Of a stretch of 64,000 nt of DNA, positions 46,098 to 55,028 are shown in pieces (position 1 is the stretch's first letter; each line of letters begins with the position of its first letter). The notes under the pieces are model-generated. The model searched no databases, was not told the DNA's origin, and saw only the letters and a list, made by a program, of their open reading frames with translations. The translations under genes were made by a program, and so were the position numbers. Where the stretch lies: positions 248,001 through 312,000 of the forward strand of contig NZ_SUKC01000001.1 in the NCBI RefSeq assembly GCF_005047635.1. The letters are read 5' to 3'. Source of the stretch: Arthrobacter sp. CAU 1506. GTDB taxonomy: Bacteria > Actinomycetota > Actinomycetes > Actinomycetales > Micrococcaceae.

Positions 46098-49000
46098 TCA
46101 CTCGGCCCTGGTCTGGCCCACCCACAGGTTGTCCCATAGGGAGTGGACCGGTGCGTTGGTGGCCGAGCCTGACAGGTAGGCTCCGAGTCCGATCCGTCCC
46201 GGCACCTGCAGGGCGGACGTCGAGTCGGCCGCGGTCAACTGCCACTGCCCGGGTTCGGAGGAGCCCTGGCCCCAAATCTTGAAGCGTATCTGGGTCGGCG
46301 ACGTCCCGGTTGCCTGCACTCTGGCGTTCAGCAGGTCCCCTGGCTGGATCGTGAGGCCGGAAATGACCGTCTCGTTGGCGATGAACGTTTCCACGCCGTT
46401 GAGGACGCGGTACAGGCTGACCGCTACTTGGCCGCTGGCGCGGAACCGCACGGCCGCCTCGTATCTGCCCACGTCCGGAACCTCGCGGACCACGATGTGG
46501 TTGTAGACACCGCCTCCGGTGGCGGCCTTGTCGTTGCCAAGCTGGACGGCGATTTCCGTGTCGCTGGCCTCGACTCCCGGCAAAGTGACCCTCGGCCCGG
46601 CACCCGGGCTGCCCATCCGCAGCTTGCCTTGGCCGTCTGTCACGCTCAAGTTGGCGGCCGATCCCAGGCGCTGCCAGGCTCCGCCTTGGTCCGCTTGGCC
46701 CCAACCGCCCGTGGCGTTGCGGCCGAACGAATCCTGCGCGTAGGTGAGCGGACCCTGGCTGCCCTCCACGGAAACGGTCCCGGTGACCGTTGCCTCGGCG
46801 CCGGCGTTGTCGGTAACGGTCAGGGTCACCTCGTAGTCGCCTGAAGCGCCGTACTGGTGCTCGACCGTGGCCCCCGTTCCCTGGCTGCCGTCGCCGAAGT
46901 CCCAGGCGTAGGATTCCACCGTGCCGTCCGGATCGCTGGATCCGGCGGCGTCAAAAGCGACGTTTAGCCCGTCCGCCGTGGACTGGTAGACGGCCACCGG
47001 AGCAGCATTGGCGACGGTGATCTCTTCGGAATAGCTGCTGGTCCCGCCGTTGCTGCCCGTCACCACGAGGGTGACCGTGTAGGTGCCGTCGGCAGCGAAG
47101 GCGTGGCTGACCGTGGCGCCAGCAGCGCGCTCGCCGTCGCCGAAGTCCCACGCGTAACCGGTCACCGTGCCGTTGGGCGAACCGGAGCCGGACGCGTCCA
47201 GCCGGATGGTCCTGCCGGTGACCTCCTTGCTGAAGACAGCGCCGGGCCCTTCGGGCACGTTCACGGTCACGCTTTGGCTCGCCGTACTCCTGGCGCCCAA
47301 GTCGTCAGTCACGGTGAGCACTGCTTCATAGGTGCCGGCCTGTGCATAGCGATGGGAGACTGTCTTGCCGCTACCGGTACTGCCGTCACCGAAATCCCAG
47401 GCGTACCCGGAAACCCCGCCATCCGGATCGTCCGATCCGCCCGCATCGAAGGCAGCGTCCAGCCCATCGGTGCTGAAGCTAAACACCGCGGACGGCTCGG
47501 CATTAGCCACCACCAACTGAACCGTGGCGGCGGCCGACGCTCCGTCATTGTCCGTAACGGTCAGGGTTACCTGGTATTCGCCGCCGGCTGCATAGCGGTG
47601 GACTGGGTCGACGCCGGTCCCCGTACTGCCGTCGCCAAAGTCCCAGGCATAGCCGGCGATCGTGCCGTCGGAATCTGCCGAGCCGGTGGCGTCGAAAGAA
47701 ACCCGTAGCCCGGTGGAGGTACTGGTCAAAGCCGCCGTCGGAGCCGCGTTCGGTCGGACGGTGGTCACCTCCGCCTGCTTGCTCGCCGTGGCACCGCCAT
47801 CGTCCTTGACAGTCAGGGTGACCGTGAACGTTCCCACCTCGTTGTAGAGGTGCTGGATGCCGGCCCCTTCACCCGTTGTACCGTCGCCAAAGTCCCAACT
47901 GTAAGCGACAATCCGGCCGTCTGCGTCGGAGGAGTCCCGGGCATCGAAGACCACGTTCTTGCCGTCCACGACGCTGGTGAAGTCGGCGACCGGGGCCTTG
48001 TTCAGGGTGCCGCCGAAGGCGTAGTGCGCCTGCACCTGTTCCAGGGTCAGGGAGGTCGAATAGACCGCGGCTTCATCTATGGTCCCCGCGAAATAGCCGC
48101 TGGAGGCCCCGTCCCAGACCCGATCCCCGCCGATGCGCCAGTAGCCGGTGTAGGGTTCGGCGGCGGTCTGCGGATGTGAGCCGGTCAGCATCCCGTCCAC
48201 ATACAGCTTCATGCCCGCCCCGGACTGGGTCGCCACCACGTGGTGCCACTTGTCGTCGTTGTACGGCAGTGCGGTGGTGATGGTGTTCATCGCTCCGGTA
48301 TACGTGCCGAAGGTCAGTTTTCCGTCGTCGCGCATATAGACGTGGCGATCGTAGCTGTTGGAGAGCCCGGTGTTCGAGTTGCCGAAGCCGATGATCTTGC
48401 CGCCCCGGACGGTGCCGGTCTTGAACCACGCTTCCGCGGAGTACACCCTGGGGTTGTTGACGGCGCTGCTGGCGGCGGCCATGCCGCTGGCGCCGTCAAA
48501 GGCGAACGCTTTGCCGCCCGGTCCGCTGATGACGCCGGGCACTCCCACCGTGACACCGCCCGCGACGCGGGCCGGGTTGCCGTACAGGCTGGTGTCCGCT
48601 GCGGTGGGACCGCTGGCGTCCTCGAGCCGCCAGTAGAGGGAAGGATCGTCAGCGTACACCGCGGCCCCGTACCCGTCCGTCGGCACCGGAGCGATGTCCG
48701 GCGTGCGCCCGCTGGCCCGATAATGGTTGGCCACGGTCAGCCGGTCAAGCACTGTCGGATAGATGGCCACGTCGTCGAGGTTGCCGGTGAAGCGGCTCGA
48801 GCTCGGCTGGCTCGGCCACCCGTTGAGATTGTCGCCGCCAATCCGCCAGTAGCCACCGTATTTCTGCCCGGAGGTCACATCTGAGCGATCGGCCACGCGC
48901 ACGCCGTCAACATAAAGCACCATGCCCTGGGGCCCCAGGGTGGCAGTCAGCTGGTGCCATTGGCCGTCGTTGTAGCTCTTCGACGAGTTCACCGTGGCGG

Positions 49001-51065
49001 CATAGCCCAGCCAGGTTCCAAACCACAGCCGGCCGGAATTATCCATCCAGACGTGGCGGTCATAGCTGCCCGAGTCACCGGTGCGCGTATTGCCATAGCC
49101 CGCGATCTTGCCGCCCCTGGTGGACGTGGTCTGGAACCAGGTCTCCAGCGAGAAGGTATCCGGTGCCGGGGCGAAGTTCCGGGTGGCGATCGACGCCGTG
49201 CCGGCACCGCTGAAGCCTGCTGCGGTGTCGCCGGGCATCGCCCCTTCGACGGGGCGGGTGACCCCGTCGCCGGCATCGCCGTCGTTGAACCCGGCATGGT
49301 CGAAGGCGACTGTGCCGGAGGTTTCATTCAGCGGATAGTAGGTGGATGCCCCGTCCGCCTTGATGACGTCGCCGTAAGCGTTCGGCGCCGTGGCGGCTAC
49401 CGTCACCGGGGCGGACCGCGGCCCGATGTACTCATTGCCGGCGGGATCCTTGACCCTGATTCGATAAGTGTGTGTGGCCCCCGGCGTCCGCCCCGTGTCG
49501 ATGAAACCGATGGACTTTTTCTTCCACCAGATGGAGGGTTCGTTCAGGGTCGCGATGGCCGTGAGGCTGTTGTCCCGCAGGACTTCGTAGGTCAGCGTTG
49601 CGTCGTCGTAGTCCCAGGTGGTGGGCCAGGCGACGCGGACAGATCCGGCCGAGAGCGAAACGGTCGACGGCTTGAGGTCGGCGGTGTACTCGGGCCGGAT
49701 CTTGTTCGGTGCGACGGTGCGGGAAGCAAAGACGGCCAGCCCCTGCTGCGCGACGCCGTTCACCGTGGTGAACTCTCCGCCGGCCACCAGATAGGTGTCG
49801 TTGTTGGCCAGCGCCCACCCGCCTTGGTATTGGCCGGTGAAGAAGCCGGTGTTGAGTGCCGGATACCAGTGCAGCAGCGTGGGAACAGGCTGGCCGGAGT
49901 ATGTACTGTTGCTGCCCGGCGGCGCTTGGTCCGTTCCGGTAGCAAAGGTGGTCTCCGCGAGCGCCCGCTTCCAGACCTGCGGATCCTCCTCCGGGAACTC
50001 GCCCAGCGAAGAACAGTCATGCGCGTGCGAGACGCTGTACATGACCTGGTCCATCACCGCGATGTCTGAGGTGGAGCCGTAGCAGTTGTCCATCCAGATC
50101 AGGTCGCCGGTCGCGAAGTCGGCGGCGAACCGGCCGTCGAACCAGTGCCCGCCCATTCCGTTGGCCCCGGCGTAGACAACCCCGTCCTTTTCGATCATCT
50201 GGGTTACCCACGAGGTGTCGACGCCTCGGGTTTGCGGGATCGGAGTGCTGCTCCAGGGCAGCGATGCACCAGTGATTCCGTTGACGGCCCCGATGCCGAT
50301 TTTGCGCTCGCCATTGAGATTCTGGAACCGGCCTCCAATAACGACCCGGCTGTTGTCGGCCGAGGCGATGACGCCGTGCACGATGCTGTCCGCGGCTGGA
50401 GCCCACGGCAGGAGCGCGCCGTTGGATCGATTGAGGGCAGCGACATTCTGTCGGGGCTGGCCTCCCGCGCTGCCGAAGGAGCCGCCGATGTAGACCGTGC
50501 TCCCGGTGACGGAGATGGTCTCCACCTGGCCGCCGACGCTGGTGCCGAAGCTTTGCAGAGCCCCTGTGCCGAGGTCAAATGTTGCGATCTTGCTGCGCGG
50601 CTGGCCGCCGACCGCGCTGAAGTCCCCGCCGACGAAAATCTGCGTCTTGTCCGGGCTGATTTCCACCTCTTTGCCCTGGGCATTCAGGTTCGGATTCCAC
50701 GGCAGGATTTTCCCGGTGCTGATCTCAAACGCCATGGCGTTATTCCGGAGGACTTCGCCTGCGCCGCCGGCGGCAACCCCGGACGGCCGGGCCCGGGTAA
50801 AGCTGCCGACGGCGTAGGCGGTGTTCCCGTTCACCGCGGTGCTCCAGACGACGCCGTTGATTTGAGGGGTGGGTAAGACGTCCGCGCTCACCGTCTGCGG
50901 CAGCACCGTGCCTTCCTGCGTTGAGTCCGCAGCGTGCGCCGGTAATGCGGCAAACAGGCTGGCCAGCATGGCGCCAGCGACAAGGAGCACCTGGCTGCGC
51001 CGGATACGTCCCCGACTGGCGGAGGCGCCGGGGTAAACATCGACGTGCCGTTTAGATTCAGACAT
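46098..51065 (-). CDS. Giant secreted propeller-FN3-LamG-PKD surface protein, second copy
   Basis: A 1655-residue exported protein, the largest in the window. A signal peptide (hydrophobic core about residues 25-44, ending PAHA-AD) is followed by a propeller-like repeat region (about 50-455), an FN3-like domain (about 460-560), two LamG-like domains (about 565-780 and 800-1018), five PKD domains in tandem (about 1021-1436, each near 83 residues and each with a YxWDFGDG core), and a C-terminal sandwich domain (about 1437-1655). It is clearly related to the 1092-residue protein and differs mainly by an extra LamG and four extra PKD domains. No sortase or membrane anchor is seen. Its start overlaps the flippase gene by eight bases. 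It is probably an adhesin or matrix protein bound to the glycan. Confidence 0.9.
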   Translation of the reverse strand: MSESKRHVDVYPGASASRGRIRRSQVLLVAGAMLASLFAALPAHAADSTQEGTVLPQTVSADVLPTPQINGVVWSTAVNGNTAYAVGSFTRARPSGVAAGGAGEVLRNNAMAFEISTGKILPWNPNLNAQGKEVEISPDKTQIFVGGDFSAVGGQPRSKIATFDLGTGALQSFGTSVGGQVETISVTGSTVYIGGSFGSAGGQPRQNVAALNRSNGALLPWAPAADSIVHGVIASADNSRVVIGGRFQNLNGERKIGIGAVNGITGASLPWSSTPIPQTRGVDTSWVTQMIEKDGVVYAGANGMGGHWFDGRFAADFATGDLIWMDNCYGSTSDIAVMDQVMYSVSHAHDCSSLGEFPEEDPQVWKRALAETTFATGTDQAPPGSNSTYSGQPVPTLLHWYPALNTGFFTGQYQGGWALANNDTYLVAGGEFTTVNGVAQQGLAVFASRTVAPNKIRPEYTADLKPSTVSLSAGSVRVAWPTTWDYDDATLTYEVLRDNSLTAIATLNEPSIWWKKKSIGFIDTGRTPGATHTYRIRVKDPAGNEYIGPRSAPVTVAATAPNAYGDVIKADGASTYYPLNETSGTVAFDHAGFNDGDAGDGVTRPVEGAMPGDTAAGFSGAGTASIATRNFAPAPDTFSLETWFQTTSTRGGKIAGYGNTRTGDSGSYDRHVWMDNSGRLWFGTWLGYAATVNSSKSYNDGQWHQLTATLGPQGMVLYVDGVRVADRSDVTSGQKYGGYWRIGGDNLNGWPSQPSSSRFTGNLDDVAIYPTVLDRLTVANHYRASGRTPDIAPVPTDGYGAAVYADDPSLYWRLEDASGPTAADTSLYGNPARVAGGVTVGVPGVISGPGGKAFAFDGASGMAAASSAVNNPRVYSAEAWFKTGTVRGGKIIGFGNSNTGLSNSYDRHVYMRDDGKLTFGTYTGAMNTITTALPYNDDKWHHVVATQSGAGMKLYVDGMLTGSHPQTAAEPYTGYWRIGGDRVWDGASSGYFAGTIDEAAVYSTSLTLEQVQAHYAFGGTLNKAPVADFTSVVDGKNVVFDARDSSDADGRIVAYSWDFGDGTTGEGAGIQHLYNEVGTFTVTLTVKDDGGATASKQAEVTTVRPNAAPTAALTSTSTGLRVSFDATGSADSDGTIAGYAWDFGDGSTGTGVDPVHRYAAGGEYQVTLTVTDNDGASAAATVQLVVANAEPSAVFSFSTDGLDAAFDAGGSDDPDGGVSGYAWDFGDGSTGSGKTVSHRYAQAGTYEAVLTVTDDLGARSTASQSVTVNVPEGPGAVFSKEVTGRTIRLDASGSGSPNGTVTGYAWDFGDGERAAGATVSHAFAADGTYTVTLVVTGSNGGTSSYSEEITVANAAPVAVYQSTADGLNVAFDAAGSSDPDGTVESYAWDFGDGSQGTGATVEHQYGASGDYEVTLTVTDNAGAEATVTGTVSVEGSQGPLTYAQDSFGRNATGGWGQADQGGAWQRLGSAANLSVTDGQGKLRMGSPGAGPRVTLPGVEASDTEIAVQLGNDKAATGGGVYNHIVVREVPDVGRYEAAVRFRASGQVAVSLYRVLNGVETFIANETVISGLTIQPGDLLNARVQATGTSPTQIRFKIWGQGSSEPGQWQLTAADSTSALQVPGRIGLGAYLSGSATNAPVHSLWDNLWVGQTRAE

Positions 51066-52335
51066 GCGTACCCGACTGCCTTTCGTAAGGTGACGTTATG
51101 CGGGCTGTCCGCATCTCGTCCCGTGTCAGCGGAACCAACAGAAGAAGTCGAATGGCGACACCGCCGAGGGCTGACCCCAGCGCCGCTGCCCACGGAGCAA
51201 GCGCGAATTCCCCGGTCAGGTGCAAGACCAGAACAACGCAGGCCAGCGACAGGACCGTGTCAGCCAACCGCAGCGCGAAAACACGCTTGGCGCTCCCCTT
51301 GATGGCAGCCAGTGCCCCATAGGGCGAAACGAGGGCCACTGAGGCGGCATAGGCCAGCCAGCCGGCAACTGCGAGGAAGTTGGGGGTCTGGCCAGTTGCC
51401 AGCGGTCCGGCAACGGGCAGCGCCCACAGCGCTAGGGCAGCGCCTGCGGCAGTGATGCCCAGAACCGCGAGGATGGCGCGGTCGGCTTGCGCCAGCAGGG
51501 CTGCAACCGTGGAGGCCCTGTTCTTCGCGTAGGCCGCGAAGAGGTAGGAAGAAATCCCGCCCACGAAAAGCATGGCCGGAGCCGCGTAAATACGCGCAAT
51601 CTCCAGTTGGCCCGTGGCCGCGAGTGAGACCAGAACCAGGAGCGCCAGCCGCGTGGAGGTCATGAGGCCCGGTCGAAGCATCTGCTGGGCCGCTCGCCAC
51701 GATCCGTAGGCTGCCACGGCTTTCCAATCCGCGCCGTTGAGCCGCACCAGGTAGCGGTCCGGCCCCGGGACCAGCAGTGCGCCTACAACTATTCCCGCTG
51801 CCTGGCCGCAGGCGATCGCGGCCAGGTATCCGGTCAGCGACGGCTGCCCGTTCACATTCTGCAGCCACACTATGGACAGTGCGACGCAGGTGACCGACAG
51901 ATCCATCACGACAATCCGCGCGAAGCCGAGATGTGCCATCAGCAGCCGACGGAGCACATCCTCCACAAGGTACGCCGCAACGGCCAGGCCGAGCAGTAGT
52001 GCTTCCATTCCGGACACGAAGCCGATGGTGAGGCTAACGACCGGCACCAGGACACCGCAGGCACAGCTCAACGTCAGCAGCCACAGCTGCATCCCGGCCC
52101 GGAGTCTTCTGCCCGAGCGGTCCAGCACGGTGAGGGAATCTCCAACAAAACCGCTCGTCGTCGCCGCGCAGAGCACCAGCACACCGTAAAGGACGCCCAG
52201 TTTGCCCAGCTCTTCGATCCCCAGAGTCCTGGCCGCAAGGGCCATAATCAGGAAACTGCCGACTGCCTGGCTGCCTTGGGCAGCCAGCGCCCAAAAGGCG
52301 CCGGTCAGGGAAGCAGGTATCCGCCTGGCGATCAT
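51058..52335 (-). CDS. Polysaccharide flippase (Wzx/MOP-like)
   Basis: A 425-residue membrane protein with about twelve helices in two similar halves, as in the MOP exporter superfamily. The N-terminus IPASLTGAFWALAAQGSQAVGSFLIMALAARTLGIEELGKLGVLYG (in parts) matches the usual start of Wzx-like flippases. It should move undecaprenyl-linked repeat units across the membrane. It overlaps the lipoprotein gene upstream by four bases and the giant PKD gene downstream by eight bases, so the four genes of this module are translationally coupled. Confidence 0.9.
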   Translation of the reverse strand: MIARRIPASLTGAFWALAAQGSQAVGSFLIMALAARTLGIEELGKLGVLYGVLVLCAATTSGFVGDSLTVLDRSGRRLRAGMQLWLLTLSCACGVLVPVVSLTIGFVSGMEALLLGLAVAAYLVEDVLRRLLMAHLGFARIVVMDLSVTCVALSIVWLQNVNGQPSLTGYLAAIACGQAAGIVVGALLVPGPDRYLVRLNGADWKAVAAYGSWRAAQQMLRPGLMTSTRLALLVLVSLAATGQLEIARIYAAPAMLFVGGISSYLFAAYAKNRASTVAALLAQADRAILAVLGITAAGAALALWALPVAGPLATGQTPNFLAVAGWLAYAASVALVSPYGALAAIKGSAKRVFALRLADTVLSLACVVLVLHLTGEFALAPWAAALGSALGGVAIRLLLLVPLTRDEMRTARITSPYERQSGTHV

Positions 52336-52985
52336 GGCAGATCACCCGTGAAGGAGGCCGGAGCGTGGGTGCCGTTGAGGTCAAGGTACAGCACCGTTTT
52401 CGGTGCATCCTCAGGGACCAAGAAGGCATACGTTCCTTCCGCCGAAGCGCCGGCAGCCACGGTGCCGACCAGATCCGCTACCTGGACGCCGGTGTAAAGC
52501 GGCGCGGCCGGTATCTGATCGGAGCCGTACAGCAGAGTGGGCACTACTGCCGCTAGATCCAGCGTTTCCGCCGAACCGTTGCGGACCGTGACCGTGAAGC
52601 GCACGTAGCGTGCCCCGGTCATCGCGCCGGCGCCCTGCTCGGTGACCACTCCCTCGCTGAAGTTGCCGGTCGAAACGGTGACCCCGTCGTCGTACTTCGC
52701 TTGGCCGGCGAAACTGGCGGCTGAGACCGCTATTCGTTTCTGCTTCCCGCTCTTCCCGCGGTCAACCATGGCGAACCCGGGCTTCTTGGCCTCGTAGGCA
52801 GGGCCCCCGATGGGGCCCTTAGGCTGCCCTGCTTCCGGACTCGGTCTGGGGTCATCGATTGGCGCCGCCGAAGCGCCTGCGGTTCCCGGCCCCGGGTGCT
52901 GCTCTGCGACGGCGGCTGCATTGGAACACGCGGTCAAGGCGGCGATCAGGGCTGCGGCGGCCATGAGGCGCCCACCTCTTTTCAT
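52332..52985 (-). CDS. Exported LVPED-domain lipoprotein, second copy
   Basis: A 217-residue lipoprotein: the signal ends in LTAC, so C20 would be lipid-modified. After a Pro/Gly/Ala linker (about 25-70) lies a domain of about 130 residues, with VRFTVTVRNGSAETLDL, a run of hydrophobic strands, GTYAFLVPED and VLYLDLNG. It matches the C-terminal domain of the membrane-anchored protein at 39617-40456 along its length. DUF4352-type folds are the nearest known comparison. It starts at an ATG overlapping the sugar transferase stop (ATGA) and ends overlapping the flippase start. Its place between the priming enzyme and flippase suggests a role in assembly or anchoring of the glycan or of the giant protein. 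Confidence 0.84.
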   Translation of the reverse strand: MKRGGRLMAAAALIAALTACSNAAAVAEQHPGPGTAGASAAPIDDPRPSPEAGQPKGPIGGPAYEAKKPGFAMVDRGKSGKQKRIAVSAASFAGQAKYDDGVTVSTGNFSEGVVTEQGAGAMTGARYVRFTVTVRNGSAETLDLAAVVPTLLYGSDQIPAAPLYTGVQVADLVGTVAAGASAEGTYAFLVPEDAPKTVLYLDLNGTHAPASFTGDLP

Positions 52986-54484
52986 CAGTAGGCCCCCACG
53001 GGATTCAGCATGACTTTCGCTGTCCGCCACATGATGATCAGGTCGCCCAAGACCGACCAGTTCTCCACGTAATAGAGGTCCAGTCGGACGCTCTCCTCCC
53101 AGTTCAGGTCAGAGCGTCCGTTGATCTGCCACAGTCCGGTGCAGCCCGGCTTGATGAAGAGGCGCCGGTGGGTATGGGTTTCGTATTTGCTGACTTCATC
53201 GTGCAGAGGCGGGCGCGGACCCACCAGGGACATGTCCCCTCGCAAGACGTTGTATAGCTGCGGCAACTCGTCCAGCGAATACTTCCGGATCCAGCGGCCA
53301 ACCCGGGTGACCCTGGGGTCGTCCCGAAGCTTGAAGAGGACTGAGTTGCCTTCGTTCAAATGCTTGAGTTGTGCAAGTTCGTCTTCTGCGCTGTCCACCA
53401 TCGAGCGCAGCTTGTACATCCGGAAGGTCCGTCCGCCCTTGCCCACTCGCTCTTGGACGAAAAAGCCAGGGCCGCGGCTGTCCAGCTTCACGGCCGCCAC
53501 CAGGATGGCGATGACCGGGGCAAGGATGGTCAGCGCGATGAGTGATCCAACGACGTCGAGACAGCGCTTGATGACGTGCCGGCCACCGGTGAATGACGGC
53601 AGTTCGACATGCATCAACGGCAGGCCTTCAACCGGCCGAACGCGAATGCGCGGTCCGGCCACGTTGGTGAGGGCGGAGGCAACTACCAGTTCGGTGGAGG
53701 TCTTCTCCAGGTCCCAGCTGAGCCGCTGGATGTACCCGTTCCCGCGGTGTAATTGTCCGGCGACTATGACCGCGTCGGCGCCGCTGGCAGCTACGGCGTC
53801 TTGGATCGTATCCAGATTCCCCAGGACAGGCACGGCGTTCTTTCCGACCTGCAGGGCCGGGAACTTCAGCTTTCCTTCCAGCGCCACACCGACGACGTCG
53901 TAGGCGGCACCGGATTTTCGGGCGATTTGCGCCACCACGTAGCCCACGTCGTGGCGGTTCCCCATCACGATGACCTTGGACAGATAGTGCCCGAAGCGGC
54001 TCTGGTAGTTGAGCCAGCGCCGCCAGGACCATCGCCCCGCCAGTAGCAAGATCAGCCCCGCGGGCCAGGTCAGGAAGAAGAATCCGCGCGGGCCGGGAGC
54101 GTCCAGGAACACGTAGCACACAGCCACCAGTCCGAACGTCGCTGCGCTGGCGTCCACGACGCGCTTGTACTCGCCCGCACCGACGCCGATCAGCCTGGGA
54201 TCCCGGGTGCGCATCAGGCTGGTCATCCCGAACCACACCACGGCGATGAATCCCGCAACCGCGGCGGGGCCGAGGACGGCTCGTGACGATTGCTCGCCGG
54301 CCGAATCCAGCCAGATCGTCGAAGCCACCATCGTCGCGGCGATCAGCAAACCATCCGTGAGTCGGAGCATCAGCAGGTAGCGCCGGCGCCACGCAACTCC
54401 GGAATGAACCGCAGCCCTTGTCTGCGGTCGCGGGACGACGGTGCGAAAGCCTAATTCGCGGGTCAAGGTCATAGGACTATGCAC
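52985..54484 (-). CDS. Polyprenyl glycosylphosphotransferase (priming sugar transferase)
   Basis: A 499-residue membrane enzyme that starts repeat-unit synthesis by moving a sugar-1-phosphate to undecaprenyl phosphate. The N-terminal part has about four membrane helices and a Rossmann-like domain (KVIVMGNRHDVGYVVAQI). The C-terminal catalytic domain (about residues 300-499) carries KRCLDVVGSL, YKLRSMVDSAEDE, LDELPQLYNVLRGDMSLVGPRPPL (in parts) and KPGCTGLWQINGRSD, which are the WbaP/WcaJ/CpsE signatures. The start is GTG 54484, with GAGGGAG nine bases upstream; an internal ATG at 54472 is possible. It is the first gene of the long leftward operon and its leader holds a large hairpin. Confidence 0.94.
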   Translation of the reverse strand: MHSPMTLTRELGFRTVVPRPQTRAAVHSGVAWRRRYLLMLRLTDGLLIAATMVASTIWLDSAGEQSSRAVLGPAAVAGFIAVVWFGMTSLMRTRDPRLIGVGAGEYKRVVDASAATFGLVAVCYVFLDAPGPRGFFFLTWPAGLILLLAGRWSWRRWLNYQSRFGHYLSKVIVMGNRHDVGYVVAQIARKSGAAYDVVGVALEGKLKFPALQVGKNAVPVLGNLDTIQDAVAASGADAVIVAGQLHRGNGYIQRLSWDLEKTSTELVVASALTNVAGPRIRVRPVEGLPLMHVELPSFTGGRHVIKRCLDVVGSLIALTILAPVIAILVAAVKLDSRGPGFFVQERVGKGGRTFRMYKLRSMVDSAEDELAQLKHLNEGNSVLFKLRDDPRVTRVGRWIRKYSLDELPQLYNVLRGDMSLVGPRPPLHDEVSKYETHTHRRLFIKPGCTGLWQINGRSDLNWEESVRLDLYYVENWSVLGDLIIMWRTAKVMLNPVGAY

Positions 54485-54551
54485 AGCAATTCTCCCTCAG
54501 CCTGAGCGTCGAGAACTGGAACCGGGGCGGCCTCCCGGTCTGGACGTGTAA

Positions 54552-54609
54552 GGAGCCGGCGGCGGCTGGGGGCAGGGCTTTGAATTCAAGCCCATGCGCC
54601 GCCGGCTCC
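54552..54609 (-). promoter_or_regulatory. Large nested hairpin in the operon leader
   Basis: GGAGCCGGCGGC (54552-54563) is perfectly complementary to GCCGCCGGCTCC (54598-54609). The loop holds a second stem GGGCTT (54575-54580) with AAGCCC (54588-54593). On the - strand it lies about 67 bases before the priming transferase start, so it would be in the mRNA leader. It could attenuate or bind a regulator. Confidence 0.6.
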
Positions 54610-54743
54610 GTATTGGGGGCCCTGGCTCGGCTCGGCTGCGTTATGGCAGCGGCAGGCAGGGCGATCTGCGTGCTCCCGGCGGGTATCCCCCCACCGGCCG
54701 GCAGAACACGCGAGATTAAGGATGGGAGAGCGGCCGGGCCGCA

Positions 54744-54804
54744 CTTTTCCCCCGAAAAGACCATCGATCATTTCAAAACCCCAACTACCCCCAGCTAAAC
54801 CCCC
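54744..54804. promoter_or_regulatory. Regularly spaced C-tracts in an AT-rich stretch
   Basis: Four to five C in a row occur at about 54749-54753, 54779-54782, 54788-54792 and 54800-54804; the last three are 9-12 bases apart. The first lies inside the palindrome CTTTTC/GAAAAG (54744-54759). On the - strand they read as GGGG tracts in the pattern TGGGGGT. Their helical phasing suits tandem binding of a regulator in front of the polysaccharide operon. Not proven. Confidence 0.35.
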
Positions 54805-55028
54805 ACAAACAGGAAAACCGTTTGAGAAGTTCTTCGTGTCCAGAAGCCTACGGATCCGGTCATGGGCTCTCACGAGTACTCACCACTGGGTTTTATCTGA
54901 AGTCTTTGGGCCATCCGGGGGCTCCCACTCAGTACCGGCGGACGGGTACTCGGAAGTACGATTCACCAAAAATGCCCAGCGGCCTGTCAGGGGCAACCCA
55001 AGCGCGGGCAGCGCTCGTGGCGGTACGT

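Larger units (their letters stand above)
54485..55028. other. 544-base regulatory gap upstream of the polysaccharide operon
   Basis: No gene is convincing here. Reading leftward it should contain the promoter and leader of the priming transferase and the end of the LuxR-type gene. Two features stand out and are listed separately: a nested hairpin at 54552-54609 and C-tracts spaced about one helical turn at 54744-54804 in an unusually AT-rich stretch. Nothing else is supported. Confidence 0.5.
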
